Shown here in pieces: positions 27,480-36,990 of a stretch of DNA of 64,000 nucleotides (within the stretch, counting starts at the first letter, position 1; each line of letters starts with the position of its first letter). A program made the position numbers and the translations under genes. The notes below the pieces were generated by a model that was not told the origin of the DNA, did no database searches, and worked only from the letters and a program-made list of their open reading frames with translations. Source of the stretch: Roseitalea sp. (GTDB lineage: Bacteria; Pseudomonadota; Alphaproteobacteria; Rhizobiales; Rhizobiaceae); contig JAEPON010000018.1 in NCBI GenBank assembly GCA_017642895.1, positions 1 through 64,000 on the forward strand, read 5' to 3'.

Positions 27480-28243
27480 AGCAGGCCACCATCGGCGATC
27501 AGCACCTGCGCCGATATGGCGCTCGCCGCTTTGGACGCCAAAAACAGGCAGGGGCCGGCCATTTCATGCGGCTGCAACGCGTGTTTGAGGCTCTGCCGCC
27601 CGAGCATCTCGTTGAGCGCTCCCTCGGTGACCCACAGTTCCTTCTGCCGGTCGGTCATCACCCAGCCGGGCGCGATCGCATTGACGCGGATGTTGTGGGG
27701 ACCAAGCTTGCCGGCCAGACCCTTGGTCAGGCCGATAATGCCGGCCTTGGACGCGGTGTAGGCGGGCATGTCGCCAATGTTGAGCATGAAGGATGTGGAG
27801 GTGAAGTTGACGATCGCGCCGCCGCCGGATGCCTTCATGCCTTCGGCGACGGCCTGGGCGGTGAAGAACGCATGGCGCAGATTGATCGCGGTGTTCTTGT
27901 CCCAATAGTCCGCATCGACCGCATCGATTTCGTGCCGGTCATCCCATGCCGCATTGTTCACCAGAACCGTGATCAGTCCATGGTCGCGGGCGGCCTCGTC
28001 GATGGCGGCGCGGATCGCGTCCACATCGGTCAGATCGGCATTGAGATAAAGCGGCGCATGGCCATAGCGCTCGCCCAGATCGCGGGCCAGTGCCTTGCTG
28101 GCATGCTCGGCAATGTCGATGAAGGCAACCTGCGCGCCCTGCGCCACGAAACCTTCCGTGAGCGCGGCGCCGATGCCCGACCCGCCGCCGGTGATCAGGA
28201 CCGACGCTCCTTTCAGGTCCGGATAGATCGGAAAATCGGCCAT
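27476..28243 (-). CDS. SDR oxidoreductase, probable galactose 1-dehydrogenase
   Basis: A classical short-chain dehydrogenase of 255 residues. The cofactor motif is TGGGSGIGAAL (near residue 18), with FIDIAEH suggesting NAD preference. NNAAWDD and the active-site Ser, Tyr and Lys (TSTSFML...YTASKAG) are present. The sugar-dehydrogenase role is inferred from the neighbours: lactonase, KDGal kinase and aldolase downstream and two galactosidases. I chose ATG 28243 (MADFPIYPDLKGASVL) over the longer open frame. It is 16 bases after the GH4 stop. Confidence 0.85.
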   Translation of the reverse strand: MADFPIYPDLKGASVLITGGGSGIGAALTEGFVAQGAQVAFIDIAEHASKALARDLGERYGHAPLYLNADLTDVDAIRAAIDEAARDHGLITVLVNNAAWDDRHEIDAVDADYWDKNTAINLRHAFFTAQAVAEGMKASGGGAIVNFTSTSFMLNIGDMPAYTASKAGIIGLTKGLAGKLGPHNIRVNAIAPGWVMTDRQKELWVTEGALNEMLGRQSLKHALQPHEMAGPCLFLASKAASAISAQVLIADGGLL

Positions 28244-28259
28244 GCCCGTCTGCTTGCTC

Positions 28260-29636
28260 CTACTGCGCGGCGACACGCATCGCATCGCCATGGAGCCAAT
28301 CGGGCAGCCAGGCGCCATGCGCCTCGATCAGCCGGTCGACAACGGTCCAGATCTGGTCGAGGTCGAGTTCGGCGCCCGTGTGCGGGTCCATCATGGCGGC
28401 GTGATAGACGTGCTCGCGCTTTTCTTCAACGAGCGCCCGCACCGTCAGTTCCTGCACGTTGACATTGGAACGCATCAGCGCGGTGAGCTGCGGCGGCAGG
28501 GCGCCAACGCGCGTCGGCTGGACGCCGTTGGCATCGACAAGGCATGGCACCTCGACCGCGCACCCGTCCGGCAGCCCGTCGATCAGGCCGTGATTGGGCA
28601 CATTGCCGTAGATCACCGACGGCTCGCCCGTCCAGACCGAATTGATGATGTCGGAGGCATATTCGTGGCTCGGCTCGACGCCGATTGAGTCAGCCGACTG
28701 ATATTCCTCATATTGCGCGGCCCAGGCGCTCTGCTGTTCGACGCAGCGTTTGGGGTATTCGTCGAGCGGGATCCGGAAACGCTCGATCAGATCGGGCCGG
28801 TCGCGCTTGATGAACCAGGGCACATATTCGGCGAAATGCTCCGAGCTTTCGGTGACGAAATAGCCCAGGCGCTTCATCATCTCGTAGCGCACAAGGTTGG
28901 GGCAGCGCAGATTGTGATCGGGCTCGAGCGGTATGCGCCCGGCGCTGTAGCCGGCATGCAGGTCCGGATAGAGATCGCGATGGGTGCCGTCATCCATCCG
29001 CTCCTCGAAAGCGAGGAAGAAGGCGACATGGTTGATGCCCGCCGCCTGATAGCGGATGCGGCCGGGATCGATGCCCAGATCGCGCGCCAGTTCCTTCACC
29101 GTGCCCTGCACGGAATGGCACAGGCCCACCTGACGGATGGCCGGGAACTTCCCGGCGATCGCCCATGTGTTGATCGCCATCGGGTTGACATATTGCAAAA
29201 GGATCGCGTCCGGACACAGTTCGGTCATGTCCGCGCACAGCGCCCACAGATGCGGCACGGTGCGCAGACCGCGCATGATGCCGCCAAGGCCGAGCGTATC
29301 GGCGATGGTCTGCTTGAGACCCATCTGTTCGGGCACCTCGAAATCGACGACGGTCGCCGGCTCGAAGCCGCCGATCTGGAAGGCGACGACGACGAAATCG
29401 GCACCATCGAGCGCGCGGCGCCGGTCGGTGGTTGCCTCCACCGTTGCGCTGGCGCCGAGCGTCGCGACCAGCTTTTCGGCGACAAGCCGTGACTGGTCCA
29501 GGCGCGTCTGGTCGATGTCCATCAGGCGGATCGCGGCGCCGGCCAGCGCGGGCCGGTGCAGAACATCGCCGATGATGTTCTTCATGAAGATGGTGGAACC
29601 GGCGCCGATGAAGGCGATGGTCGGTGAACTGGACAT
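28260..29636 (-). CDS. alpha-galactosidase, glycoside hydrolase family 4 (MelA type)
   Basis: GH4 enzymes use NAD+ and a divalent metal. The N-terminal Rossmann fold reads IAFIGAGSTIFMKNIIGD. The metal site motif CHSVQ (near residue 174) and NHVAFFLAFE (about 200-210) are the alpha-galactosidase/MelA signature, and LLQYVNPMAINTWA supports it. At 458 residues it has the expected length. Cys in CHSV and the NHV His are the metal ligands in the family. It lies between the permease genes and the SDR in the same operon. Melibiose or raffinose are natural candidate substrates. Confidence 0.92.
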   Translation of the reverse strand: MSSSPTIAFIGAGSTIFMKNIIGDVLHRPALAGAAIRLMDIDQTRLDQSRLVAEKLVATLGASATVEATTDRRRALDGADFVVVAFQIGGFEPATVVDFEVPEQMGLKQTIADTLGLGGIMRGLRTVPHLWALCADMTELCPDAILLQYVNPMAINTWAIAGKFPAIRQVGLCHSVQGTVKELARDLGIDPGRIRYQAAGINHVAFFLAFEERMDDGTHRDLYPDLHAGYSAGRIPLEPDHNLRCPNLVRYEMMKRLGYFVTESSEHFAEYVPWFIKRDRPDLIERFRIPLDEYPKRCVEQQSAWAAQYEEYQSADSIGVEPSHEYASDIINSVWTGEPSVIYGNVPNHGLIDGLPDGCAVEVPCLVDANGVQPTRVGALPPQLTALMRSNVNVQELTVRALVEEKREHVYHAAMMDPHTGAELDLDQIWTVVDRLIEAHGAWLPDWLHGDAMRVAAQ

Positions 29637-29642
29637 GAAGCG

Positions 29643-30494
29643 TTAGCCCTTGGTTGCGCCAAGCGTCAGCCCGGCGATGAAATGCTTCTGCATCAGGAAG
29701 AACATGATCACCGGCGGCAGGGCAGCCAAAAGCGACGCCGCCGAGATCAGCTGCCATTGCTGGACGAACTCGCCGTTGAGCGTGCGCACGCCGACGGTAA
29801 TGGGCAGGTTCGCATCGTCTTGCAACATGACGGTCGCCCAGAAGAAATCGTTCCAGATGAAGGTGAAGATCAACACAGACAGTGCGGCGATGGCTGGCTT
29901 CACCAGAGGCAGCACCAGATGCCAGAAGATCTTGAACTCGTCGACACCCTCGATCCGCGCGGCCTCGATCAGTTCGAACGGCAGGGCCTTGATGAAGTTG
30001 CGCATGAAGAGCGTGCAGAAGCCGGTCTGAAACGCCGCATGGAAAATGACGAGACCGGGAATGGTGTTCATCATTTCCAGCCGCACCGACAGGTCGACGA
30101 CGGGCAGCATGAGGATCTGGAACGGCACGAAGTTGCCGGCGACGAAGACGAAGAAAAGCGGCAGCGCCCAGCGGAACCGGTAGATCGCCAGCGCGTAGCC
30201 CGTCAAGCAGGCCAGCGCCACCGACAGGATCACGGTCGGGATGGTGATGATCAGCGTGTTGACCATGTAACGCAGCGCGTTGGGCTGGGCGAGCACCTGG
30301 CCGTAATTCTCGAACATCACGAATTCGCTCGGGATGCCGAACACATTGCCGGTGGCGATGTCGAAGGCCGGGCGGATCGATGTCAGAAAGATCGCGAGCA
30401 GCGGCAGAAGCCAGACGAACAGGGCGACAGGCAGGGCCGCCTTGTAGGCGACCTGGGTGGCGGGGGAGGCTTTTTCGATGGGACGCGGGAACAT
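29643..30494 (-). CDS. carbohydrate ABC transporter permease (MalG-like)
   Basis: Inner-membrane permease with six hydrophobic segments over 283 residues. The EAA loop that contacts the ATPase reads EAARIEGVDEFKIFWHLVLPLVKP (about 190-213, in two parts EAARIEGVDEF and LPLVKPA). The C-terminus LTLGATKG is typical of MalG-like proteins. It is separated from its partner permease by a YjbR-family gene, with a 1-base overlap on that side. It is 6 bases upstream of the GH4 start. Confidence 0.95.
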   Translation of the reverse strand: MFPRPIEKASPATQVAYKAALPVALFVWLLPLLAIFLTSIRPAFDIATGNVFGIPSEFVMFENYGQVLAQPNALRYMVNTLIITIPTVILSVALACLTGYALAIYRFRWALPLFFVFVAGNFVPFQILMLPVVDLSVRLEMMNTIPGLVIFHAAFQTGFCTLFMRNFIKALPFELIEAARIEGVDEFKIFWHLVLPLVKPAIAALSVLIFTFIWNDFFWATVMLQDDANLPITVGVRTLNGEFVQQWQLISAASLLAALPPVIMFFLMQKHFIAGLTLGATKG

Positions 30495-30862
30495 CAGACG
30501 GCCTCCACTTCGTCGCGCGCGGGCAATGTCTTGCGTATCTTGGCCGGCAGCTTGGCACGAACAATGTCATAGGATTGTGCGATCCGCTGGCCGAGTTCCT
30601 CGTTGTCGGTATCGACCGGCAGCAGGACCCAGCTTTTGTGAAAGTAAGGCGCGTGCGCGGCGACACCGACCGATTTGAGCATTTCGGCGGTTTCAATGTC
30701 CGGGCATTTCACGGCCACGCCGGGCGTCATGGCGCCGATGCAGGCATACATCTTGCCGCCCACCTTCCAGGCATCGTGGCCGCCGCCCCACGGATCGGAG
30801 ACTTCGGAACCGGGCAGGCGCCGACACGTGGCTGCGACGCGGGTACGGAACAGATCGGTCAT
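30494..30862 (-). CDS. MmcQ/YjbR family protein inside the ABC transporter operon
   Basis: A 122-residue protein with the YjbR/CyaY-like fold signature: SDPWGGGHDAWKVGGKMYACIG, in two strands, then VKCPDIETAEML, PYFHKSWVLLPVDT and IAQSYDIVRAKLPAK. Family members were described as possible DNA-binding proteins, but no biochemical role is settled. It overlaps both flanking permease genes by one base each, so it is translated as part of the transporter operon. That is an unexpected place for it. Confidence 0.88.
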   Translation of the reverse strand: MTDLFRTRVAATCRRLPGSEVSDPWGGGHDAWKVGGKMYACIGAMTPGVAVKCPDIETAEMLKSVGVAAHAPYFHKSWVLLPVDTDNEELGQRIAQSYDIVRAKLPAKIRKTLPARDEVEAV

Positions 30863-32067
30863 CAGTGGCCCTCCCGTTCATCGCGGTACATCTTCCACAG
30901 GAAGTAGCTGATGTAGACGAGCATGATGGCGAACAGGACGACAGCGATGGCCGAGCCATAGCCGTAGCGTCCGACGCCCTCGCCCACCGCCTGATCATAC
31001 ATGTAATAGGCCAGCACATTGGTGGAGCCGAACGGCCCGCCCTGCGTCATCGTTGCGATCATGTCGAACGAACGCAGCGCGCCGATCACGGTGACAACCA
31101 CGGCCAGGAACGTTGCGGGAGCCAGTTGCGGCAAGATGACGTGGCGCAGCATCTTCCAGCCCTTTGCGCCGTCGAGCCGGCCGGCCTCGATCTGATCGGG
31201 GGAGACGTTGTTGAGCCCGGTCAGATAAAGGATCATGCAATAGGCGATCTGGGGCCACAGGCCCGCGGCGATGATGCCATAGGTGGCTACATCCGGATTG
31301 CCCAGAATGTTGGGCGGATTGACCGAACAGACGGTCGTCGGATTGCCCAGAATGTTGGTCGTTTGCTCGCAGAAGAACCAGCTCCAGATCTCACCCACGA
31401 GGCCGAATTCGGGATTGTAGGCCCAACTGAAAATCAGGCCGACCACGACCTGGGAGATGACGAAGGGAAAGAAGAAGAGCGATTTGTAGATGCGGATGCC
31501 AGTTACGGTCTGGTTGAGAAACAGCGCGATGCCCAGCCCGATTGGAACGGCGAGCATGTAGAGAACCAGCCACAGAAGGTTGTTCCACAGCGATGTGTAG
31601 AAGTTGGGATCCTCGAGCAGCCTTTGATAATTCTGAATGCCGACCCATTCGCCGGTCCACACGCCGTTGACGTCGCGCAGCCCGTCCCAGCGCGTGAACG
31701 AATAGGAAAAGGACTGGAAGATCGGGATGATCACGTAGATTGCAAAGAAGACCAGCCCGATGGACACAAACATCCATGGCGCCAGCCTGATGCGGTTGCG
31801 CTTGTAATAGGCGGTCGAGGTGATGAGGGTGAATGCCGCGGCGATGACCAGCAGCAGCAGGGCAAACCGTATGTAGAAGGTCGGCACGCGGGCATCGCCG
31901 CGCTGCGCATAGCCGAGCCAGCTCTGGACGACGCCTGCGTCGATGACGAGAAACAAGAACCAGGCTGCGATCAACAGAACAAGGCCCGACACGGCGACCT
32001 TGCCGGTTTCCGTCGCAAAGCGGTCGTGACCTGCTCCCCTCAACGCGGCCGTTCCATCGATTGCCAT
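30862..32067 (-). CDS. sugar ABC transporter permease (MalF-like)
   Basis: Inner-membrane permease with about eight hydrophobic segments over 401 residues. The first two (about 25-45 and 65-85) form an N-terminal extension like that of MalF. The EAA loop is EAGRLDGAKGWKMLRHVILPQLAPA, in EAGRLDGAKGW and LPQLAPA. The periplasmic loop near residue 245 holds an in-frame repeat (NILGNP twice, 15 residues apart) and two cysteines. It follows the binding-protein gene after a gap with a strong hairpin. Confidence 0.94.
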   Translation of the reverse strand: MAIDGTAALRGAGHDRFATETGKVAVSGLVLLIAAWFLFLVIDAGVVQSWLGYAQRGDARVPTFYIRFALLLLVIAAAFTLITSTAYYKRNRIRLAPWMFVSIGLVFFAIYVIIPIFQSFSYSFTRWDGLRDVNGVWTGEWVGIQNYQRLLEDPNFYTSLWNNLLWLVLYMLAVPIGLGIALFLNQTVTGIRIYKSLFFFPFVISQVVVGLIFSWAYNPEFGLVGEIWSWFFCEQTTNILGNPTTVCSVNPPNILGNPDVATYGIIAAGLWPQIAYCMILYLTGLNNVSPDQIEAGRLDGAKGWKMLRHVILPQLAPATFLAVVVTVIGALRSFDMIATMTQGGPFGSTNVLAYYMYDQAVGEGVGRYGYGSAIAVVLFAIMLVYISYFLWKMYRDEREGH

Positions 32068-32148
32068 GGCTTTGCCTCCCCCACTTGATCCGGAACGGAA
32101 CCGCGCGATGCACCACCGATCCGGCCAGTTTTTTGCCCATCAAGGCAA

Positions 32149-32177
32149 TCGGCCGGGCTCGCGAGGAACCCGGCCGA
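32149..32177 (-). repeat. strong stem-loop between binding-protein and permease genes
   Basis: TCGGCCGGG and CCCGGCCGA are perfect 9-base arms around an 11-base loop, starting 12 bases after the binding-protein stop. There is no T run after it on the minus strand. It resembles the hairpins that protect binding-protein mRNA and lower expression of the downstream permease genes in other ABC operons. Confidence 0.6.
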
Positions 32178-32189
32178 CGGTTTGCTGCG

Positions 32190-33431
32190 TCAGTAGACTT
32201 CGCCCTGGACGCGATCGAGCTCGGTCAGCACCTCGTCGAGCGTGCTGGGATCGAGCATGAAGCGCTGGAAGCCTTCCATGCCGGCCTGAGCCATGGCGGC
32301 GGGCGCATCACGATCGTAGAACTGCGCCAGACCGGATGCGGTCGACAGCGTTTCCATGCCCTCGACGATGAACTTGTCGTCGGTGTTGATCTCGGCGCTC
32401 GAGTTGGGCGGAAGCTGACCGATCGTCTTGTTCCATTCGGCCTGCACCTCGGGAGATGCAACAAACGCCAGGAACTTCTTGGCATTTTCGACATTGGTCG
32501 CCTTGGCCGGAATGAAGAAGGCGTCCGCAGGTGCTTCCTCGGCGCGCGGCAGGCCGGGCGTGATTTCGGGGAACTGGAAGAAATCGATCTGCTCATCCGT
32601 CAGGCCGGCATCCTTGAACTGGCCGACGGCGAAGTTGCCCATCAGGTACATGGCCGCATCGCCATTGGCGAACGGTGCGATAGCGTCCTGCCAGCTCATC
32701 GTGGCATGGTTCTCGACAAACGAACACCGCTCAAGCAGCGTTTCCCAGTTGGCAAATGTCTGGCGAATGCGGTCGTCGGTGTATTTGATCTCGCCGGCGG
32801 TCAACGCGTTGTGCACTTCATAGCCGTTGGTCCGCAGGTTCAGATAGTCGAACATGCCGCCGGCCGGCCACAGGAACTGGGTGCCGATGGTGAACGGCGT
32901 CACGCCGTTTTCCTTCATGACGTCGCATGCGGCCAGCATCTCGTCCCAGGTCACAGGCTCTGCAAGGTCCAGCTTGTCGAAGATGTCTTTGCGGTAATAG
33001 ATGCCCCACTGATAGTAGGAATAGGGCACGCCCCACTGCTTGCCGTCACGCGACATGGTCGGCTTGATGGCCTCGAAATTCTGCGACAGGTTCGGATCGG
33101 ACGCCCAAAGATCGGATATGTCCATGAACAGGCCGGCATCGACGAACGGTGCCATGCGGTTTCCCGGATACCAGGTGATCACGTCGGGCGCATCGTTCTG
33201 AAGCGCGCTGCGGATGGTGCTCTTGTGCGCTTCGCGGTCGCCATTGTTGGCGGTGACTTCAATGTCGGGGTTTGCCGCACGGAACGCCTCGACAGCGGCA
33301 TCATAGGCCGCCTTCTTGTCGGGGTTCAGGTCGTCGAACGTGATGACCAGTTCGCTGGCGGACGCTGCGCCCGCCATCATCGTTGCTGCTGCCAGGGCGC
33401 CGAATGCGGCGCTCTTGAACAAGGATTTCAT
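32190..33431 (-). CDS. ABC transporter sugar-binding protein (extracellular family 1)
   Basis: A periplasmic solute-binding protein of 413 residues. The signal peptide is MKSLFKSAAFGALAAATMMA with cleavage expected after ASA (near residue 26). The mature part has DVITWYPGNRMAPFVDAGLF and VPYSYYQWGIYYRKDIFDKL, then DAIAPFANGDAAMYLMGNF, as in family 1 binding proteins. The ligand is probably an alpha- or beta-galactoside, inferred from the enzymes. The ATG at 33431 is preceded by GGGAGGAAAC. It is the first gene of the minus-strand operon, divergent from iclR. Confidence 0.94.
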   Translation of the reverse strand: MKSLFKSAAFGALAAATMMAGAASASELVITFDDLNPDKKAAYDAAVEAFRAANPDIEVTANNGDREAHKSTIRSALQNDAPDVITWYPGNRMAPFVDAGLFMDISDLWASDPNLSQNFEAIKPTMSRDGKQWGVPYSYYQWGIYYRKDIFDKLDLAEPVTWDEMLAACDVMKENGVTPFTIGTQFLWPAGGMFDYLNLRTNGYEVHNALTAGEIKYTDDRIRQTFANWETLLERCSFVENHATMSWQDAIAPFANGDAAMYLMGNFAVGQFKDAGLTDEQIDFFQFPEITPGLPRAEEAPADAFFIPAKATNVENAKKFLAFVASPEVQAEWNKTIGQLPPNSSAEINTDDKFIVEGMETLSTASGLAQFYDRDAPAAMAQAGMEGFQRFMLDPSTLDEVLTELDRVQGEVY

Positions 33432-33543
33432 AAAGTTTCCTCCCGAATGCGGACGGCGAAACAACCGCCATCCAATCCCGCGCCGGCCGGTCCATCCGGA
33501 TCGGCGCACATGAAAGTACAAGACAAACGGTGCCCCTGATTCA

Positions 33544-33558
33544 TTCCATATAATGGAA
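33544..33558. promoter_or_regulatory. palindrome TTCCAT-N3-ATGGAA, candidate IclR-family operator
   Basis: Perfect 6-base arms, 3-base centre, in the 214-base gap between the binding-protein gene and the divergent iclR gene. It overlaps a possible minus-strand -10 element (CATTAT, 33555-33550; -35 TTCAAG at 33578-33573, 17-base spacing), so a bound protein could block the transporter operon. Confidence 0.55.
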
Positions 33559-33564
33559 CAGCGT

Positions 33565-33593
33565 TTGACTATCTTGAATTATTGATCTAAGCT
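33565..33593 (+). promoter_or_regulatory. candidate promoter for the iclR-type gene
   Basis: TTGACT (33565-33570), 17-base spacer, TAAGCT (33588-33593). It is next to the palindrome at 33544-33558 and could be autoregulated. Confidence 0.35.
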
Positions 33594-33645
33594 TGATAGA
33601 GAGTCAAGGGCGGACGCGCATGGGCGCCACCCCGCGGGGGAGGAT

Positions 33646-34476
33646 ATGGAAGCCGGCTTCAGACAGGACACAATCGACCGAAATCCGGAAAAAGGCCGGG
33701 CGCGCACAGCGCCGGATACCGGCACGCTCGGCAAGGCCGTTGCCGTTCTCGATGTCGTTGCGCGCGCCGAGCGGCCGATGCGTTTTCGCGATCTGCGCGA
33801 GGCGATCGGGCAACCGCCCGGCACGCTGCACCGGCAGGTTTCCAACCTGATTTCGGAGGGCCTTTTGCAGGTCAATCCCGACCAGTCCTACGGGCTGGGC
33901 CTGCGCCTTTTGCAGTTCGCCGCGCGCGCCTGGTCCGGCAACCGGTTCCGCGAAATCGCCGAACCGCACCTTGCCGCGTTGCACGAGAAAACCGGCGAAA
34001 CGGTGCATCTGGGCGTGTTGAGCGATCTTGAGGTGATTTATCTGGACAAGGTGGAATCCCGCCAGGCGGTGCGCATGCATAGCCAGATCGGCAATGCGTC
34101 GCCTTGTTATTGCACCGGCGTTGGCAAAGCGGCACTTTCCGCACTGCCGATTGACGATGCCAAAGCGCGCATCGACCGGATCGCATTTCACCGGCACACC
34201 GAACACACCATCGCGGACGGCGCGGCGCTGAGCGCCGAACTGGCCGACATAAGGGCGGCGGGCATTGCCTATGATCGGGAAGAGCACGAGCCGGGCATTC
34301 ACTGCGTTGCGGCGCCGATCTGGTCGCACGATCGGTCATTTGTCGGCGGCATCTCGGTGACGGCGCCCAGTTATCGCATTGCGATGGCGCAATTGACGCA
34401 ATGGGCCGACGATGTGCGAACCGCGGCAGCAGCCATCAATGCCGATATCGAGATAAGGTTGGGGCCGCGCGCGTAG
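33646..34476 (+). CDS. IclR-family transcriptional regulator
   Basis: The N-terminal winged helix-turn-helix (about residues 25-85) reads LGKAVAVLDVVARAERPMRF and GTLHRQVSNLISEGLL. The effector domain (about 100-265) has HEKTGETVHLGVLSDLEVIY, YCTGVGKAALSALP and GIHCVAAPIW, all standard for IclR proteins. It is divergent from the sugar operon and upstream of the ABC ATPase gene, so it is the natural regulator of galactoside uptake and breakdown. The inducer is unknown. ATG 33646 follows GGGGGAGGATATGG. Confidence 0.93.
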   Translation: MEAGFRQDTIDRNPEKGRARTAPDTGTLGKAVAVLDVVARAERPMRFRDLREAIGQPPGTLHRQVSNLISEGLLQVNPDQSYGLGLRLLQFAARAWSGNRFREIAEPHLAALHEKTGETVHLGVLSDLEVIYLDKVESRQAVRMHSQIGNASPCYCTGVGKAALSALPIDDAKARIDRIAFHRHTEHTIADGAALSAELADIRAAGIAYDREEHEPGIHCVAAPIWSHDRSFVGGISVTAPSYRIAMAQLTQWADDVRTAAAAINADIEIRLGPRA

Positions 34477-34507
34477 CGGACACCGGCCAAAAGCGGGGGA
34501 GTTTCCA

Positions 34508-35588
<1,081 letters not shown>

Positions 35589-35590
<2 letters not shown>

Positions 35591-35627
35591 AGCGTTTCCG
35601 CGTTTCGTGGAAACGCAGCTCCGCTCT
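35589..35627. repeat. nested inverted repeat after the ABC ATPase gene
   Basis: Outer arms AGAGCG (35589-35594) and CGCTCT (35622-35627) enclose GCGTTTCC (35592-35599) and GGAAACGC (35609-35616). It overlaps the ATPase stop codon. Elements of the type AGAGCG...CGCTCT are common intergenic repeats in Rhizobiales. It may act as a 3' end or terminator-like structure. Confidence 0.6.
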
Positions 35628-35671
35628 AACCGATTGTTTTATCGCTTGTCTTATCGGCTCCGGTGATTCCA

Positions 35672-35690
35672 CCCCGGATCAAGTCCGGGG
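35672..35690. repeat. palindromic repeat CCCCGGA-N5-TCCGGGG
   Basis: Perfect 7-base arms and 5-base loop (TCAAG). The sequence CCCGGATCAAGTCCGGG is a widely dispersed intergenic palindrome in alphaproteobacterial genomes, from general knowledge. It lies between the convergent ABC ATPase and ptsN genes. Confidence 0.7.
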
Positions 35691-35722
35691 CAGGCTCTTC
35701 GCCGGACGCGCTCTAGGGCGGT

Positions 35723-36187
35723 TCAGGCGGCGTTGGACGCCGGTCCGTCAACCAGATGATTGTAAAGCGTTTGCGGGTCGCTGGTCGCCCGCAACATGGC
35801 CACACGGCCGGGGTCGCGCATCAACCGCGCCACGCGCGACAATGCTTTCAGATGGTCGGCGCCGGCGTTTTCAGGCGCCAGCAGCAGAAAGACCAGATCG
35901 ACCGGCTGCTCATCAAGCGCGTCGAAGTCGATCGGTTCGTTGAGCCGCGCGAAAACGCCCGCTATCCGGTCAAAGCCGGGAAACTTGGCATGGGGAATGG
36001 CGATGCCGTTGCCGACACCGGTCGATCCAAGTTTTTCGCGCTGCAGGACCGTGTCGAAAATCTCGCGCGCCGACAGACCGGTCAGTTCGGCGGCATGTTC
36101 GGAAACCGTTTGCAACAGTTGCTTTTTCGAACTGGCGCGCAGATCGCCGATCACGGCGTTTTCCGCGAGAATATCGCCCAGATCCAT
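35723..36187 (-). CDS. ptsN: PTS IIA-like nitrogen-regulatory protein PtsN
   Basis: EIIA-Ntr, 154 residues, end acceptor of the PTS-Ntr phosphorelay. The phosphorylated His is H66 in GIAIPHAKFPG, with the usual STGVGNG before it. It regulates potassium, carbon and nitrogen functions in other bacteria. It is downstream of hpf and rpoN on the same strand, the classic rpoN-hpf-ptsN order. The gap to hpf holds a small stem-loop (CGGGGC/GCCCCG, 36249-36265). Confidence 0.96.
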   Translation of the reverse strand: MDLGDILAENAVIGDLRASSKKQLLQTVSEHAAELTGLSAREIFDTVLQREKLGSTGVGNGIAIPHAKFPGFDRIAGVFARLNEPIDFDALDEQPVDLVFLLLAPENAGADHLKALSRVARLMRDPGRVAMLRATSDPQTLYNHLVDGPASNAA

Positions 36188-36280
36188 TGTTGTTCCCTCT
36201 TGGGTCGGCGGCCTTGGTCACCGGGACGGATCAAAGCAACGTCAGGCACGGGGCGCATGGCCCCGCGCGGTTGCCGATCC

Positions 36281-36856
36281 CTACTTCAACGATCCCGGGT
36301 CGATCCAGCCGATATGTCCATCGGGGCGGCGGTATACAAGATTGACATCTCCGCTCCCAGCATTGCGGAACACATAAACCGGCGTGTCCTGAAGGTCCAG
36401 TTGCAAAACCGCCGAGGAGACCGGCATGGTGGACAAACTCATCTTGGTCTCGGCGATGACCAGCGGCGCGTAGTCGTCCGGCAGTTCCTCGTCTTCATCC
36501 TCCGGCAGCGCTTCGAGAACGCGATAGGCATATTCCTCGACCCGCGTGGCCGCGCCGTTGGCGTGATGGGATTTCAACCGGCGCTTGTACCGGCGCAGAC
36601 GCTTTTCAATGCGCTCGGCGGCGGCATCAAAGGAGGCCTGCGGGTCCTGCGCCTCGCCGGTCGCCTGCAGGACCGTGCCCGAATCCAGATGCAGCATGCA
36701 GTCGGTCGTGAAACGGGACCGCGATTTCTCGACGGTCACCTGACCGGACGCACGACCGCCGAAATACTTGTCGATCGCCTCGTCGATCCGGTCCTCGATG
36801 CGTGTGCGAAACGCATCACCGATCTCCATGTGTTTTCCCGAAACGCGCAGACTCAT
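36281..36856 (-). CDS. hpf: ribosome hibernation promoting factor, long form
   Basis: HPF binds stationary-phase ribosomes and, in the long form, dimerises them to 100S. The N-terminal domain (about 1-105) begins MSLRVSGKHMEIGDAFRTRI. The C-terminal dimerisation domain (about 130-191) includes VIAETKMSLSTMPVSSAVLQ and PVYVFRNAGSGDVNLVYRRPDGHIGWIDP, in two parts. Start ATG 36856 follows GAAGAGGTAGGACC, a strong ribosome binding site; the longer open frame is not conserved. Confidence 0.96.
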   Translation of the reverse strand: MSLRVSGKHMEIGDAFRTRIEDRIDEAIDKYFGGRASGQVTVEKSRSRFTTDCMLHLDSGTVLQATGEAQDPQASFDAAAERIEKRLRRYKRRLKSHHANGAATRVEEYAYRVLEALPEDEDEELPDDYAPLVIAETKMSLSTMPVSSAVLQLDLQDTPVYVFRNAGSGDVNLVYRRPDGHIGWIDPGSLK

Positions 36857-36990
36857 GGTCCTACCTCTTCTTGTTTTGCCCGTATGCGGCCGGGGTTGGC
36901 CGCGGCTCTTTCCGGCCTTGCGGGCAGATTGGTCCAATCGGTGCGGATTGTGAAGGGCAAACACGGCTGAACAGATGACCAACCGTCAGG

